DNA of 64,000 bases from Paenibacillus eucommiae (GCF_017874215.1 NZ_JAGGLB010000001.1:310001-374000); one strand, 5' to 3'. Positions 1-9,282 are shown, counted from the stretch's first letter. The notes: generated by a model from the letters alone, not told the origin. Program-made: numbers and translations.

Positions 1-1690
1 GCTTTTGAGAGTAAGAAGTCTTTCGGCTTTCTTTGTTTGTTTTCAAAAGTTTGGGTGTAATGAAACTGCCATGCCCGAAGAAAAAGCGATAGGATGCATC
101 GTTAAGCAGCGACTTGTAAGCTCCTGGGATATTCTTGACACCGTGAACAATATCACTAATGGAAACAGTAACGGATAGCTTGTAATATTTCTGCATGAAA
201 TACTGTGCCTTGTGTACCTCGTCCTCCAACGTTCCTGGCCCGCCCGTTTCAAGACTGCCATACGGAAGAATCAACACAATGTTGTCATCGTACATATCAG
301 CACCTTCAGCCTGACCTACCTCTGCATATGATTCGGTAAAAACATTTAAGAGAGCATATTTAAATAAATTCCGGTCATTCTGGTTATAGCTCTGCTGGAA
401 GCGATCATATTCGTCAATTTGAACGAGGCAAAGGCAATAGGCTCCATCATAAAGAAAATTCACTGTATATGCTTGGCATGTTTTTTCGAAAAGCTCTCTG
501 GAAGACAACCCTTCCCCTGATAACATGTTTTTAATAAAATACTTTTTCATCACAGAATGATAGTTCTGTTTTTCAGCATCATATTTCTTCAGAGTGTTTA
601 TGGATTCATCATAGTTACTGCTGAGAAATAAAATTTCATCGTTGCCCTGACTTTTGTTGGATATGCCCGTTACTTGCCGAACCAATTTCTCGATTGGATT
701 GTAAACAATGCCCGATATCAGGATTGAAAAGAATAACGCCACTAAAGTAAAGATAATAAAAATGATCCATAAGAAGATACCTAAGGTATGAAGAGATTGG
801 TAGACCACAGCGCTAGGGCGTATTTTAAAAATGGTCAGCCCTTGATCCTTCAAATGTAAGTAGGTGATAACATAATCTTGCTTATTCAGCTTTTGCTCAA
901 AGGACCCTAAATCATCCTGATCCTTTTTAGTTTCGCGGCCATAAGCGACGAGCAACGACTTACGCAAACTCTCATCAGACTCACTGCTATCCAGAAAGCC
1001 GCTAGTGTCGCTATATATATAAACGCTCTCACCAATTTTATGATTAACCATATTGAGTAAATTGATGTTATCTCTAATCCAATTAGCATTTACGTTAATG
1101 GCTACAGCGGAGTCAATCTTCGCAGGATCGCCAGATGCTTGGTAGAGCAAGTAAGTGATGATCGTCTCATTCACCTTTTTATCTCCGAATGTATGATCAA
1201 TTAAGCGGAAAATCGGTTTCATGCGCGGGATCTTCGGATATTCGGCAATCATTTGCTTGAATCCCGCATCATCGTAATACATTTGTATGCCAGCATAATA
1301 ATATTGGCTTTGATATTCATTATAAAACCCAATGGAATGGATAAACGAATTCGAAGCAATAACGGAGCTTGTCACCCGATTCAAACGGTTATAACTATCG
1401 TCATAGTCCAGATTGCCTGTAGAATTCAGTAATGCGGTAGTGTCAGGGTTAACGAACAAATATTTAGCAACATTCTTCACGGTTGAGTCCATTAATTCAA
1501 AATTAAACCGCACTTGATTTAAAACTTGTATATTGCTTTGTGATTCTATTCGAGATATGGTTTTTTTGCCGTATACATATAAAGCGAAGGTTAAAGCGCC
1601 TACTAGAAGAACTGTCACCAAACTAATGGAGAGCACGATACGAAGATAATACTTTTTTCGATAAAAGAAAGATTCTTTGAAAAACTTCAT
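1..1690 (-). CDS. Membrane-bound AraC-type regulator (partial, 3' end outside window)
   Basis: An open frame runs from ATG at 1690 to the left edge, giving 563 residues without a stop. The start MKFFKESFFYRKKYYLRIV follows a GAGGTGG ribosome site. A first membrane helix covers about residues 16-40, an extracellular sensor region about 41-300 and a second helix about 300-325 (FLWIIFIIFTLVALFF). A cytoplasmic region follows that resembles the linker of the large one-component regulators with a C-terminal AraC helix-turn-helix. This layout matches the 770-residue protein at 24329-26641. The DNA-binding part itself would lie beyond position 1, so the AraC assignment rests on architecture and on the family. 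It probably senses an extracellular sugar and controls a nearby uptake operon. It has its own promoter and is separated from the sugar operon by a terminator. Confidence 0.75.
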   Translation of the reverse strand, partial: MKFFKESFFYRKKYYLRIVLSISLVTVLLVGALTFALYVYGKKTISRIESQSNIQVLNQVRFNFELMDSTVKNVAKYLFVNPDTTALLNSTGNLDYDDSYNRLNRVTSSVIASNSFIHSIGFYNEYQSQYYYAGIQMYYDDAGFKQMIAEYPKIPRMKPIFRLIDHTFGDKKVNETIITYLLYQASGDPAKIDSAVAINVNANWIRDNINLLNMVNHKIGESVYIYSDTSGFLDSSESDESLRKSLLVAYGRETKKDQDDLGSFEQKLNKQDYVITYLHLKDQGLTIFKIRPSAVVYQSLHTLGIFLWIIFIIFTLVALFFSILISGIVYNPIEKLVRQVTGISNKSQGNDEILFLSSNYDESINTLKKYDAEKQNYHSVMKKYFIKNMLSGEGLSSRELFEKTCQAYTVNFLYDGAYCLCLVQIDEYDRFQQSYNQNDRNLFKYALLNVFTESYAEVGQAEGADMYDDNIVLILPYGSLETGGPGTLEDEVHKAQYFMQKYYKLSVTVSISDIVHGVKNIPGAYKSLLNDASYRFFFGHGSFITPKLLKTNKESRKTSYSQK

Positions 1691-1733
1691 AAGCCACCTC
1701 GATAAATAAAGAAATATGAGAAATATGGTATCC

Positions 1734-1763
1734 ACTATACTCTGAAAATTGGAAATATGTAAA
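1734..1763 (-). promoter_or_regulatory. Sigma-A type promoter of the membrane AraC gene
   Basis: On the minus strand TTTACA (1763-1758, 5 of 6 to consensus) and TATAGT (1739-1734, 5 of 6) are separated by 18 bases and lie about 45 bases upstream of the ATG at 1690. It is an eye match only. Confidence 0.55.
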
Positions 1764-1870
1764 GGAAACATCCGCTTCGTGCAATCATTACAGGAGGCTG
1801 CAAAATGTACAGTATACATTTACAGTCCTACGTCTGAAGTTGCAGTCACACCTATAGACTTGAGGTCGCT

Positions 1871-1925
1871 GCAAAAGCAAAATGGACAGATACAAACCTG
1901 CAAAAGTGCAAGCTTGTATCTGTCC
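1871..1925 (-). terminator. Rho-independent terminator of the sugar operon
   Basis: A perfect 12-bp inverted repeat (GGACAGATACAA at 1884-1895 and TTGTATCTGTCC at 1914-1925, loop 18) is followed on the minus strand by ATTTTGCTTTTGC. It lies about 50 bases after the stop of the oxidoreductase at 1977 and would end that operon. The T run is interrupted, so the strength is uncertain. Confidence 0.6.
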
Positions 1926-1976
1926 TTGTATGATTACTTTGAATTATTGTATTCTCTATTCTAATAGCTCACATCG

Positions 1977-2990
1977 TTACTCGGAACCAATCTTCACTTT
2001 TTGTCCTGAAGCAATGGATTCATCAATAGCAAAGCTTACTTCCATCGATTTGTAGGCATCGAAAAAGTCACAGCGGGTTGTCGAATTGTTCTGAACCGCC
2101 TGCATGAAATCGGCCAGCTCCTGGGCAAAGGGATGATGGGACACATCTCCGCTGTCCGGCAAGATGGTCGGGATCGCCGTGTAATCCGTTTGTCCCGGAA
2201 GCTTATGGCTATACACTTTATTGTCCATAATCGCGCCTTTTTCACCAAGCAGGTTCACATTAAATTTATATGGCGTTTTACATTCCACAGAGGATGAAAC
2301 CTTCCCTAACCCGCCATTTTTCAATTTGAAAATCGCGATTGCATTCGGGTCAAACTCATAATCCGAATCCGCCCAGGTTCTGCAGCTGTACGCCGTTACT
2401 TCCGTGATATCGCCGGCAAAGTAGCGCACCGCATCTACCGCATGACAGCCCGCGGAGAGAATGCTGCTGCCGCCGAGTGCCTTCGTTTTACTCCATTTAT
2501 ATTGAACATAATGAGGGCCGATGTGATGCCAGTAATCGACCTGAGCCATGTAAACCCTTCCAAGAGCATCATCATTGATAAGCGCTTTGGTCGTTTCGAA
2601 CATCGGATTCCAGCGCAGTACGAAGCTGACTACGGTTTTGACCGGATTTTTACTGATCGCGCTTGCCATGATCTCAAGACCTTCCCGATCCATGGCCATC
2701 GGTTTTTCGATAATCAGATGCTTGCCATGCTGGGCAGCAATCGCCGCTTGCTGAGGGCGGATATCCGGGGTCGAGCAGAGCACGACGGCATCCACCTGCG
2801 GATCTTTAATCATCTCATCAAAGGTTGGATATATGCGTGCTTCGATACCTAAGCCAGCCAGCCTGGGCTGCACACGATTCGCATCTTTGGAGACAATAGC
2901 ATGGACCTCTGCATCCTCTCGTGCATGAATCGCTTTCAAATACTCTCCCGCTACCCAGCCTGTTCCTACAATCGCAAATTTTACTGTCAT
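1977..2990 (-). CDS. Gfo/Idh/MocA family oxidoreductase
   Basis: This 337-residue protein is a predicted NAD(P)-dependent sugar or inositol dehydrogenase of the cytoplasm. The Rossmann nucleotide-binding motif GTGWVAGEYLKAI is at residues 9-21, the family EKP motif (IIEKPMAMD) near residue 95, and an AGCHAVDAVRYF segment near residue 183 matches the catalytic helix region with its histidine. Length is normal for the family. The ATG follows AAGGAGAG at good spacing. It is the last gene of a five-gene operon read from 6686 to 1977 (oxidoreductase, epimerase, SDR, PIG-L deacetylase, this gene). Two different Gfo/Idh enzymes in one operon suggest successive oxidation and reduction steps, as in epimerisation or deoxy-sugar handling. 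The exact substrate cannot be read from sequence. Confidence 0.9.
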   Translation of the reverse strand: MTVKFAIVGTGWVAGEYLKAIHAREDAEVHAIVSKDANRVQPRLAGLGIEARIYPTFDEMIKDPQVDAVVLCSTPDIRPQQAAIAAQHGKHLIIEKPMAMDREGLEIMASAISKNPVKTVVSFVLRWNPMFETTKALINDDALGRVYMAQVDYWHHIGPHYVQYKWSKTKALGGSSILSAGCHAVDAVRYFAGDITEVTAYSCRTWADSDYEFDPNAIAIFKLKNGGLGKVSSSVECKTPYKFNVNLLGEKGAIMDNKVYSHKLPGQTDYTAIPTILPDSGDVSHHPFAQELADFMQAVQNNSTTRCDFFDAYKSMEVSFAIDESIASGQKVKIGSE

Positions 2991-3048
2991 TTCTCATCTC
3001 TCCTTCTACGGATTTTTTTGAATTCAAGCCTTCTATACCATGAATGGG

Positions 3049-3753
3049 TTATACAGGAAACCTCACCGCATTCGGACGGGTCCACGCCATATGCTGAATA
3101 AATCCTTCGGCATACTTGCATCCGGCTTGAACGCCCCGAAATTTGCTTAACGTTTCCATTAAATCCAGTACATCCACATTATCATGCTCTTTCAGCCACA
3201 CCAGCTGACTCTCATGCTGCTTCAGCATTTCCGCTTTGGTTGGAAAAGTATCCGTAATATCGACATACATGGTTGGCTGAAAATCGATACCCGAAAGGTT
3301 ATCCATATAAAATAAAGATGGCACCTTGCTGGCAATAGGATGATGCTTGGAGGCTTCAGGCAGAGTTGCAAGAAACGTGGTGTCAAAAACAAGCCGGTTC
3401 ACAGCAACATGGTCCGGCATATAATCGTTCGGAGCATGCGTAATCACCATATCCGGCTGCACCAAGCAGATTAAATCGATAAAACGTGTCCGGTTCTCTT
3501 CATTGTCAGCGAGAATTTTGCCGTCCCTCATCCCAAGCGAGATGACTTTACAGCCGATTATCGCCCCGGATTGCTGAGCCTCCTGTTTCCGAATGCGGAT
3601 TAATTCTTCTGCCGGTACCTCATAATGCCCTTTATCTCCGTCACTTACGTGGCAAATGACCACATTATGCCCTGCCTGAACCAGCTTTGCCAGCGTACCG
3701 GCGCAGGAAATTTCGATATCATCCGGGTGCGCCCCGATGGCCAATATGTTCAT
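3049..3753 (-). CDS. PIG-L/LmbE family zinc deacetylase
   Basis: This 234-residue protein belongs to the family that removes acyl groups from N-acylated amino sugars, such as GlcNAc-PI and bacillithiol/mycothiol precursors. The zinc motif AHPDD is at residues 8-12, and a later histidine in NDYMPDHVAVNR supplies the usual third zinc ligand. No signal peptide is seen, so it acts in the cytoplasm. Start: ATG behind GGGAGGGG. Being inside an operon of sugar oxidoreductases and an epimerase, it more likely deacetylates an imported sugar than a thiol precursor. That is inference from context. Confidence 0.88.
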   Translation of the reverse strand: MNILAIGAHPDDIEISCAGTLAKLVQAGHNVVICHVSDGDKGHYEVPAEELIRIRKQEAQQSGAIIGCKVISLGMRDGKILADNEENRTRFIDLICLVQPDMVITHAPNDYMPDHVAVNRLVFDTTFLATLPEASKHHPIASKVPSLFYMDNLSGIDFQPTMYVDITDTFPTKAEMLKQHESQLVWLKEHDNVDVLDLMETLSKFRGVQAGCKYAEGFIQHMAWTRPNAVRFPV

Positions 3754-3832
3754 AGTAAACCCCTCCCATTCGAGTTATATCTGTTTTTACATTTGCAAAC
3801 CCGCACATTTACAAATCATTTACTAATATCAA

Positions 3833-4600
3833 CTACGACAGCTTAATGATTTGCCCGCCATCGACGACCAGACAATGGCCGGTTATGTAACGTGACTGCT
3901 CACTTGCCAGGAATACGGCGGCATCGGCTATTTCTTCCGGCTGTCCGACCCTGCCCATAGGAATACTTTTTAAATAATCGTTGATCGCTTGTTTATTATC
4001 GATTACTGGCTTGGTCAGCCTCGTCTCGATAAAACCTGGACAGAGGGCATTTACTCGAATGCCAAGCGGGGCCAGCTCAAGCGCCATCGACATCGCCAAG
4101 AGATTCATCCCGCCCTTGGACGTGTTATAGTGCGCCAGGTCCGCCTCCGCAGCCAGCCCGTTAACACTTGACATCAGGATGACAGCGCCTTGCTGCTTTC
4201 GCTTGACCATCTCCCGGCATACTCGCTGCGAGACAAGGAAAGCTCCCTTCAGGTTGATGTTAATATGGCGGTCCCATTCTGCTTCTGAAATGTCTAGAAA
4301 CGGAGTTGGATTGTTGATACCAGCATTATGGACAAGTACATCGATGCTTCCCCATTTATGCAACACATCATCAACCATGCGATGTACCTGCACCTGATCC
4401 TGCACATCCGACTCCAAGATCAGCACCTCACCGCCCTGCTCCCGGATGAAAGACGCCGCTTCTTCCAAGGCCGCAGATCCGCGTCCGGATATCGCCACCT
4501 TGGCGCCTTCCCAGGCAAACCGCTGGGCAATCGCCCGGCCTATGCCAAGCGATCCCCCCGTAATCAAAGCGATTTTCCCTTCCAATGCTGCGCTCCTCAT
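3833..4600 (-). CDS. Short-chain dehydrogenase/reductase (SDR)
   Basis: A classical SDR of about 255 residues. The cofactor motif TGGSLGIGRAIA, the NAG motif (HNAGINNP), the catalytic serine (MSSVNG) and the YNTSK active-site tyrosine/lysine pair are all present. The C-terminal DGGQIIKLS tail is usual in the glucose/gluconate dehydrogenase-like SDRs. The start is uncertain. ATG at 4612 would overlap the upstream gene by 16 bases, while ATG at 4600 overlaps its TGA by the common ATGA arrangement, so I use 4600. Neither has a strong ribosome site, which fits translational coupling. It probably oxidises or reduces a sugar intermediate made by the epimerase just upstream. Confidence 0.88.
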   Translation of the reverse strand: MRSAALEGKIALITGGSLGIGRAIAQRFAWEGAKVAISGRGSAALEEAASFIREQGGEVLILESDVQDQVQVHRMVDDVLHKWGSIDVLVHNAGINNPTPFLDISEAEWDRHININLKGAFLVSQRVCREMVKRKQQGAVILMSSVNGLAAEADLAHYNTSKGGMNLLAMSMALELAPLGIRVNALCPGFIETRLTKPVIDNKQAINDYLKSIPMGRVGQPEEIADAAVFLASEQSRYITGHCLVVDGGQIIKLS

Positions 4601-5463
4601 AAATCGTTCCATATCTGCTTCACGTTATCCAGGCTGGCTTTCACCCCGGTGCGGCAGTCCTCAATGCCTTCAAATTCGATGGAGATGTATCCGTCATAGC
4701 CTGAGGCTTTGATGATGCCGAGAATTTCCGGTATATCGATGTCCCCTTGACCGACAATCGCTCCGCGCAAATAGTTGCCTCCTGACGTTTGGAAGAAGAA
4801 ACCCGCTCCCGGATTGCGGTGCCGGGAGCGAATGTAGAAATCCTTCAGATGGATCATAGAGGCGAGCTGAATATTATTGCGGACACCCTTCACCGGACTT
4901 TCATCCACACAAATAAAATTCCCGGTATCCATTGTAGTTCTAAAGTTAGAGCGTTCAACGGCGTGAATCAGGCTTTCGATGCGCTCGCTCGCTTGCATGT
5001 AATAGCCGTGATTTTCTACGCTCGTTGTAATTCCGAACTGAGCCGCATAATCGGCTATTCGCCGGCACGCCTCCGCCAGCTTTGGCAGATCTTCCTGAAA
5101 TTGGACAATCGAGCATTCACCAGGTGGTCTCCATGCCACATCATGGCGCATCAGCTTCACACCAAGCTCGGCTGCGACGTCCACCTCACCCTTGACCCGC
5201 AGGATCTCCTGTTCCCATGCTGCCTCATCCGGCTGGACGAAGTTGGCGGCTACTGTGTAATTGGATATATCGATGCCAACCTCTTCCGCCTTGCGTCTTA
5301 AGGCCTGCACCTGCCCAGGTGTATCGGTCAGCTTATAACCGCTGGGCACGATTTCAATATGCTCGCCTCCTGCCTCCTTGGTCCATTCCACCATATCCAG
5401 CAGTGTCATTTGCCCCGCAGCCAGAGCCTGGCCAAGACTGTTCGAGCTTATGCCCCACTTCAT
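4597..5463 (-). CDS. Sugar phosphate isomerase/epimerase-like TIM-barrel protein
   Basis: This 288-residue protein fits the xylose-isomerase-like TIM-barrel family (IolE/IolI, tagatose 3-epimerase type). Metal-binding acids are visible in TSVENHGYYM (about residue 150), TTMDTGNFI (about 180), HLKDFY (about 206) and YISIEFEGIED near the C-terminus. These are the usual Glu-Asp-His-Glu positions of the family by eye. Its start overlaps the stop of the upstream oxidoreductase by four bases (ATGA) and its stop overlaps the SDR start, so the three genes are translationally coupled. Substrate is unknown; keto-sugars or inosose-like compounds are typical. Confidence 0.88.
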   Translation of the reverse strand: MKWGISSNSLGQALAAGQMTLLDMVEWTKEAGGEHIEIVPSGYKLTDTPGQVQALRRKAEEVGIDISNYTVAANFVQPDEAAWEQEILRVKGEVDVAAELGVKLMRHDVAWRPPGECSIVQFQEDLPKLAEACRRIADYAAQFGITTSVENHGYYMQASERIESLIHAVERSNFRTTMDTGNFICVDESPVKGVRNNIQLASMIHLKDFYIRSRHRNPGAGFFFQTSGGNYLRGAIVGQGDIDIPEILGIIKASGYDGYISIEFEGIEDCRTGVKASLDNVKQIWNDL

Positions 5464-6686
5464 TTCCCTGCACCGCCTTTTACAGCTTTGAATTTATTGC
5501 GCGCGAAGTCGGGGAAAGAGACCGGCTGGCCATTGGCCGCTGCAGATGCAACCGAGAGAGGGAATACACTGCTGATCGCCACGGAGTCATACACATCCAT
5601 CTCCGGGGAACGCCCTTCACGGATCGCAGCAGCGAACTCTTCCATAATGAAGTAATCTCCGAAAGCGGCCGCCTGTTCTGCTTGCTGGCGCGAACGCTGC
5701 CACCAAGGATGCTCGAATTCATCAACATAGTCCCATGCCGGGGTCCAAGTGACCGTACCATGATAGGATTTTTCGGAAGAACGGCTATTGAACCAGACCA
5801 GTGGCTCTTCACCTTCATGTCTTGGTGGAATAAGTGAGCCTTTGGTGCCTTGTAGTGCGTGATGCTTGTAGTTGAAAGGACGCGGAGAGGAGAAGTCGTT
5901 ACGCATGTAAATAACGGCCCCCTTCTTCGTCCGGATCAAGGCTAAAGCGGAATCGCCCTGTTTCCAGAATTCAGGTTTAGCTCCCGGATGATCCTTGCCG
6001 AACAACTCCGCGAAGTAATCACACTGGGAAGCCGGCTTTGATACAACCGTAGTTATATAATCGAATGAGTCTCCTCCTAGCTGATTAATGCCAATCCACT
6101 GGGCAATCGGCCCCAACGAATGAGTAGGGTAATTAATGCCGTTGTAATCCCGCAGCATCTCACCACGCCATAGCAAGTTCCCATCGGGCTTATTGGTTGC
6201 TGTGCGCACGTCATGAATATAGCCGCATTCTGCATGTGTGATTTCTCCAAACATGCCCTTCTCGGACATATTGCGAATCATCATATTCATCCGGGTATAG
6301 CAGAAATTTTCCGCCATCATATAGACGCGTCCAGTTTGCTCGACGGTTTCGACCAGCTCCCAGCAGTCCTCTACCGTATGTGCAGACGATACCTCGCAAA
6401 GAACATGCTTGCCTGCTTTCATGGCTTGCACAGATTGCTTGGCGTGAATTAGCATAGGTGTTGCAATGAATACGGCATCAATTGTCGAATCATCAAGTAT
6501 TTGTTCATAACTGGTGCTAGTACGGATTTCAGGATACCTTTCTTTCCATTTGCCAAAAACGCTTTCATCCAAATCACAAACAGCCACCAATTCAATCTGT
6601 TCCTTCAATAAATCCATGGTTCCCGTATAGGCAAACCCACGGTTCCCTCCGATTACCGCTAAACGCAGCGGATTGTAATTAGCCAT
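5460..6686 (-). CDS. Gfo/Idh/MocA family oxidoreductase (long form)
   Basis: A predicted NAD(P)-dependent sugar dehydrogenase, first gene of the five-gene operon. The Rossmann motif VIGGNRGFAYTG lies at the N-terminus, and ATPMLIHAKQ plus VLCEVSSAHT replace the usual EKP segment. At about 408 residues it is longer than the 337- and 335-residue relatives at 1977 and 18739, because of an extended C-terminal half with YKHHALQGTKG and WQRSRQQAEQAA. The start is the ATG at 6686 (MANYNPLRL), eight bases behind GGAGG. The in-frame TTG at 6701 overlaps that ribosome site and is unlikely. About 120 AT-rich bases separate it from the AraC regulator at 6809, the probable regulator of this operon. Confidence 0.88.
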   Translation of the reverse strand: MANYNPLRLAVIGGNRGFAYTGTMDLLKEQIELVAVCDLDESVFGKWKERYPEIRTSTSYEQILDDSTIDAVFIATPMLIHAKQSVQAMKAGKHVLCEVSSAHTVEDCWELVETVEQTGRVYMMAENFCYTRMNMMIRNMSEKGMFGEITHAECGYIHDVRTATNKPDGNLLWRGEMLRDYNGINYPTHSLGPIAQWIGINQLGGDSFDYITTVVSKPASQCDYFAELFGKDHPGAKPEFWKQGDSALALIRTKKGAVIYMRNDFSSPRPFNYKHHALQGTKGSLIPPRHEGEEPLVWFNSRSSEKSYHGTVTWTPAWDYVDEFEHPWWQRSRQQAEQAAAFGDYFIMEEFAAAIREGRSPEMDVYDSVAISSVFPLSVASAAANGQPVSFPDFARNKFKAVKGGAGK

Positions 6687-6808
6687 CTTCATTTCCTCCA
6701 ATTGGCGGTAACGCCATCCTATTTAAATTATTCATACTAATATCAATAATCATAATGAAAACAGGTAAAAGATGAAATGGAATTTCGTAAGGGAAACCCG
6801 GAAATAAA

Positions 6809-7618
6809 TCAGTTCTTTTTACGATAGGCTGTAGGAGATAAGCCGGAATGATGCCTGAAAAACTTGGTGAAATACTCAGGTACAATTCCGATTTTCCCGG
6901 CAATCTCATTGCAGCCCAGGGCAGTCGTTGAAAGCAGCAGGCATGCGCTCTCATATCTAAGCTTTGTAATATATTGCATCGGCGGACAGCCGATCATGGA
7001 CTTGAATACTTGTATGAAATAGTTCGGATGCAGATGGATAAGACCAGCAAGCTTCTCCACAGTCAGCCTTTCGGCAAGATGATGCTCGATATATTGAATG
7101 ACCGTATGAATCGGTTCAAACTGGTCGGTGTTTTGTAGAAGGCAGATGGGACTCTGATCGATATAGCTGCAAAGAAGCTGGTGCAATATCGCCTTACTGT
7201 GCAGCATGGAGGTGACGGTTCTGTTCCGCGAATGATGCATCAGCTGCTCAAATTGCTGATGGGTCGCGGCTTGATCCTCCGCGTGGACCAGGGTAGAGAG
7301 CTTGAGCAAATCAAACAGTGGCGTCTCCCCGATCGTAGATGCAAAATGACAGTAGTATTTGGAAAAATGTGGTTTATCCGAACTCGTCGTAATCGTCGTA
7401 CCGGCAGGCAAAAGCACAAGATCGCCCGCAGAGGGCTGCAAATGCACATCATCTGCCTGGATTTGGCAATCACCGGAGATGATATAGTATAGCAGATTAA
7501 ACTCGTGTTTCTGATTAAAATGAGCCCAGTTCGTACCAACCTGTTGAAAAGACAAAGTAAATATGGAGGTTTGAATATTAGCCAGATAATCTCCAAAGCT
7601 GGCATTAGGCAATAACAT
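6809..7618 (-). CDS. AraC family transcriptional regulator (cupin sensor)
   Basis: A soluble regulator of 269 residues. The N-terminal half (HEFNLLYYIISGDCQIQ, PSAGDLVLLPAGT) has the cupin pattern of AraC ligand-binding domains. The C-terminal 100 residues hold two helix-turn-helix motifs, first LTVEKLAGLIHLHPNYFIQV and then EIAGKIGIVPEYFTKFFRHH ending SPTAYRKKN. The start is ATG 7618, four bases after AGGAGGAG; the TTG at 7633 lies upstream of that site. No membrane helix is present, so it senses an intracellular sugar. It lies directly upstream of the sugar operon in the same direction and probably activates it. Confidence 0.88.
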   Translation of the reverse strand: MLLPNASFGDYLANIQTSIFTLSFQQVGTNWAHFNQKHEFNLLYYIISGDCQIQADDVHLQPSAGDLVLLPAGTTITTSSDKPHFSKYYCHFASTIGETPLFDLLKLSTLVHAEDQAATHQQFEQLMHHSRNRTVTSMLHSKAILHQLLCSYIDQSPICLLQNTDQFEPIHTVIQYIEHHLAERLTVEKLAGLIHLHPNYFIQVFKSMIGCPPMQYITKLRYESACLLLSTTALGCNEIAGKIGIVPEYFTKFFRHHSGLSPTAYRKKN

Positions 7619-7717
7619 GGTTCTCCTCCTCAATGCTTCCTATGACTCCAGGAATTAATGATTCTGCGATCCAACAATTATTTATTTTAATAGTTTATCA
7701 CAAGATGATTTGGTAAT

Positions 7718-8071
7718 CTAAGAAATAACATCAACAGTCCATTTGCTTATATAAATGTGATCATAATTAAAAAACTTCAACAAGTCCTCACAAAATAACT
7801 TTAATTCATCTATTTCTTCTTCTTTCTTTAGGATTTTTAGAATTGCCTCAAAGGAAAACTCACTTAGGTCGTATTTCTCAAGTTTAAAAGGTTTGATGTA
7901 TTTTCGATTATAGGGAAATGTCCAAAGACGCAGTAGATCTCTCACTATTTCTCCACTAATTTCATCAATGGGTTCACTGCAAACTACTTCTATTCTTATA
8001 CGACTGCCTTGTTTTATAGGACTATTTGGAGCTTCATAAACATCTTCAATATTATCGTATCGATCTTTCAT
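7718..8071 (-). CDS. Hypothetical small acidic protein
   Basis: A 117-residue frame with a good GGGAGG ribosome site. It carries no motif I recognise. The sequence is charged, with a lysine/glutamate stretch (LKKEEEIDELKLFCEDLLKF) near residue 85 that should form helix, and it has no signal peptide or membrane segment. AT content is higher than in its neighbours, which might mean recent arrival. It lies between the terminator of the DUF4432 gene and the AraC regulator. It could be an immunity-type or other small cytosolic protein, but nothing in the sequence shows which. Confidence 0.6.
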   Translation of the reverse strand: MKDRYDNIEDVYEAPNSPIKQGSRIRIEVVCSEPIDEISGEIVRDLLRLWTFPYNRKYIKPFKLEKYDLSEFSFEAILKILKKEEEIDELKLFCEDLLKFFNYDHIYISKWTVDVIS

Positions 8072-8102
8072 TGCATTGCCTCCCTCTTGTGAAATAAATT
8101 AC

Positions 8103-8144
8103 AAAAAAAGGAAGCGCCACTACTACTAACAGTAATGATGCTCC
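8103..8144 (-). terminator. Rho-independent terminator of the DUF4432 gene
   Basis: On the minus strand GGAGCATCATTACT pairs with AGTAGTGGCGCTTCC (one bulge, one mismatch, two G-U pairs) and is followed directly by seven T. It sits about 40 bases after the stop at 8182. Confidence 0.75.
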
Positions 8145-8181
8145 CTCTAGAAAAACAATATTTTTTCAAAATACTTCCAGC

Positions 8182-9282
8182 TTATTTAGCTAAATGTTCA
8201 GCAAGCAGCTCCGTTATATGCTTCTCCATTGCAACTGCCTGTTCAGGCAACAGAAGTCCAGCTTCCAATTCAAAGCTAACACTTTTCTTGGCTGGAAGAA
8301 GCCGGATATTCCCCTTTTTCTTCTCGTTCGTATAGCCGCCTGGTGTTGCCGTGGCCGGTAAAGCCATTCCCAGCGCATCCTCTTCCTCGGTCCTGACGAT
8401 CCAGCGCACTACTTTATCCAGCTGCTCAGGACGATGCTTGACATAACCAGCATAGCCATCAGGCTGTATGTGGATGCTGTGCGCCCAGCCATCTCGATCA
8501 CCAATGTATTTGAAAAATAGCAGCAGCTCAGGATCAAGTGTATGTTCAGGGTCAAGGACGTCCATCAATGCCGGGTTCTGTGATATCTTCTCAATAAATG
8601 CGGCATACTCAAGCTTCTTGTCATCGGATATCGGCCCGGGGAAAATCTCCACCTGCTCCGAACTGCAAGGTGCACTATACACGAGCCTTCCGTAATCCAC
8701 AGGTTTGAAATTTACGTGAGCCAAATACATATACTCCATTGGAGTTGATTTGAGATTGGTTATCTGCAAACTAATCTGAACAGTCGTCGCATGCTCGTAC
8801 AAGCGGACCCATGGCTCTGCTTTATAATCGTAAGTGAAGGCCATAGCATGTCTGTAGCTGCCGCCAACCTCCAGATAAGCGCCCTTCTCATCAGAGCCAG
8901 CCCGTATAAATGCCTGCTGATAATGGGCGTTTGGCAATTCCCCATGCAAAGGATGCGTATCCCCAGGTCCAGGATTTCCCATGCCCAGCATGCCACAATG
9001 GATTAAAAATGCCCCATATGTGGATAAATAGTCCTGTGTAGGCACAGGCTCCTCAAACATAGATTTCATCGTCAATGATTGACCCGCGAATTCCATGGAC
9101 CAAATCTGCTGCCCCTGATAGGGCAGAACGACCAATTGCCCCGAAGCATTCTTCAGTCTAACTCCACAAACGCCCGACCGATAGCGAAAAATCGATGCCT
9201 GAAGTGATGCATGCTCCACAAATAGGGCTTCATCCCTGCCAAAAGTGGTGGGCTCCAAATGAATAGTTGTATAAATCCCCAT
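8182..9282 (-). CDS. DUF4432 / aldose 1-epimerase-like protein
   Basis: A 366-residue beta-rich protein of the galactose-mutarotase-like superfamily, DUF4432 type. Typical features are GVRLKNASG and QQIWSMEFAGQSL near the N-terminus, the HPLHGELPNAHYQQ segment with a candidate catalytic histidine, and YLAHVNFKPVDYGRLVY. Such proteins are predicted to interconvert anomers or to process modified sugars; direct biochemical evidence is scarce. Start: ATG 9282 (MGIYTTIHLEPT), six bases behind AGGAGG; 18 more codons are open upstream but lack a site. It ends in a strong terminator, so it is probably a single-gene unit near the sugar operon. Confidence 0.82.
   Translation of the reverse strand: MGIYTTIHLEPTTFGRDEALFVEHASLQASIFRYRSGVCGVRLKNASGQLVVLPYQGQQIWSMEFAGQSLTMKSMFEEPVPTQDYLSTYGAFLIHCGMLGMGNPGPGDTHPLHGELPNAHYQQAFIRAGSDEKGAYLEVGGSYRHAMAFTYDYKAEPWVRLYEHATTVQISLQITNLKSTPMEYMYLAHVNFKPVDYGRLVYSAPCSSEQVEIFPGPISDDKKLEYAAFIEKISQNPALMDVLDPEHTLDPELLLFFKYIGDRDGWAHSIHIQPDGYAGYVKHRPEQLDKVVRWIVRTEEEDALGMALPATATPGGYTNEKKKGNIRLLPAKKSVSFELEAGLLLPEQAVAMEKHITELLAEHLAK

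Noticed and set aside
1749..1964. 71-codon plus-strand frame
   Set aside because: It overlaps the promoter of the AraC gene and the terminator of the sugar operon, and has no ribosome site or recognisable product.
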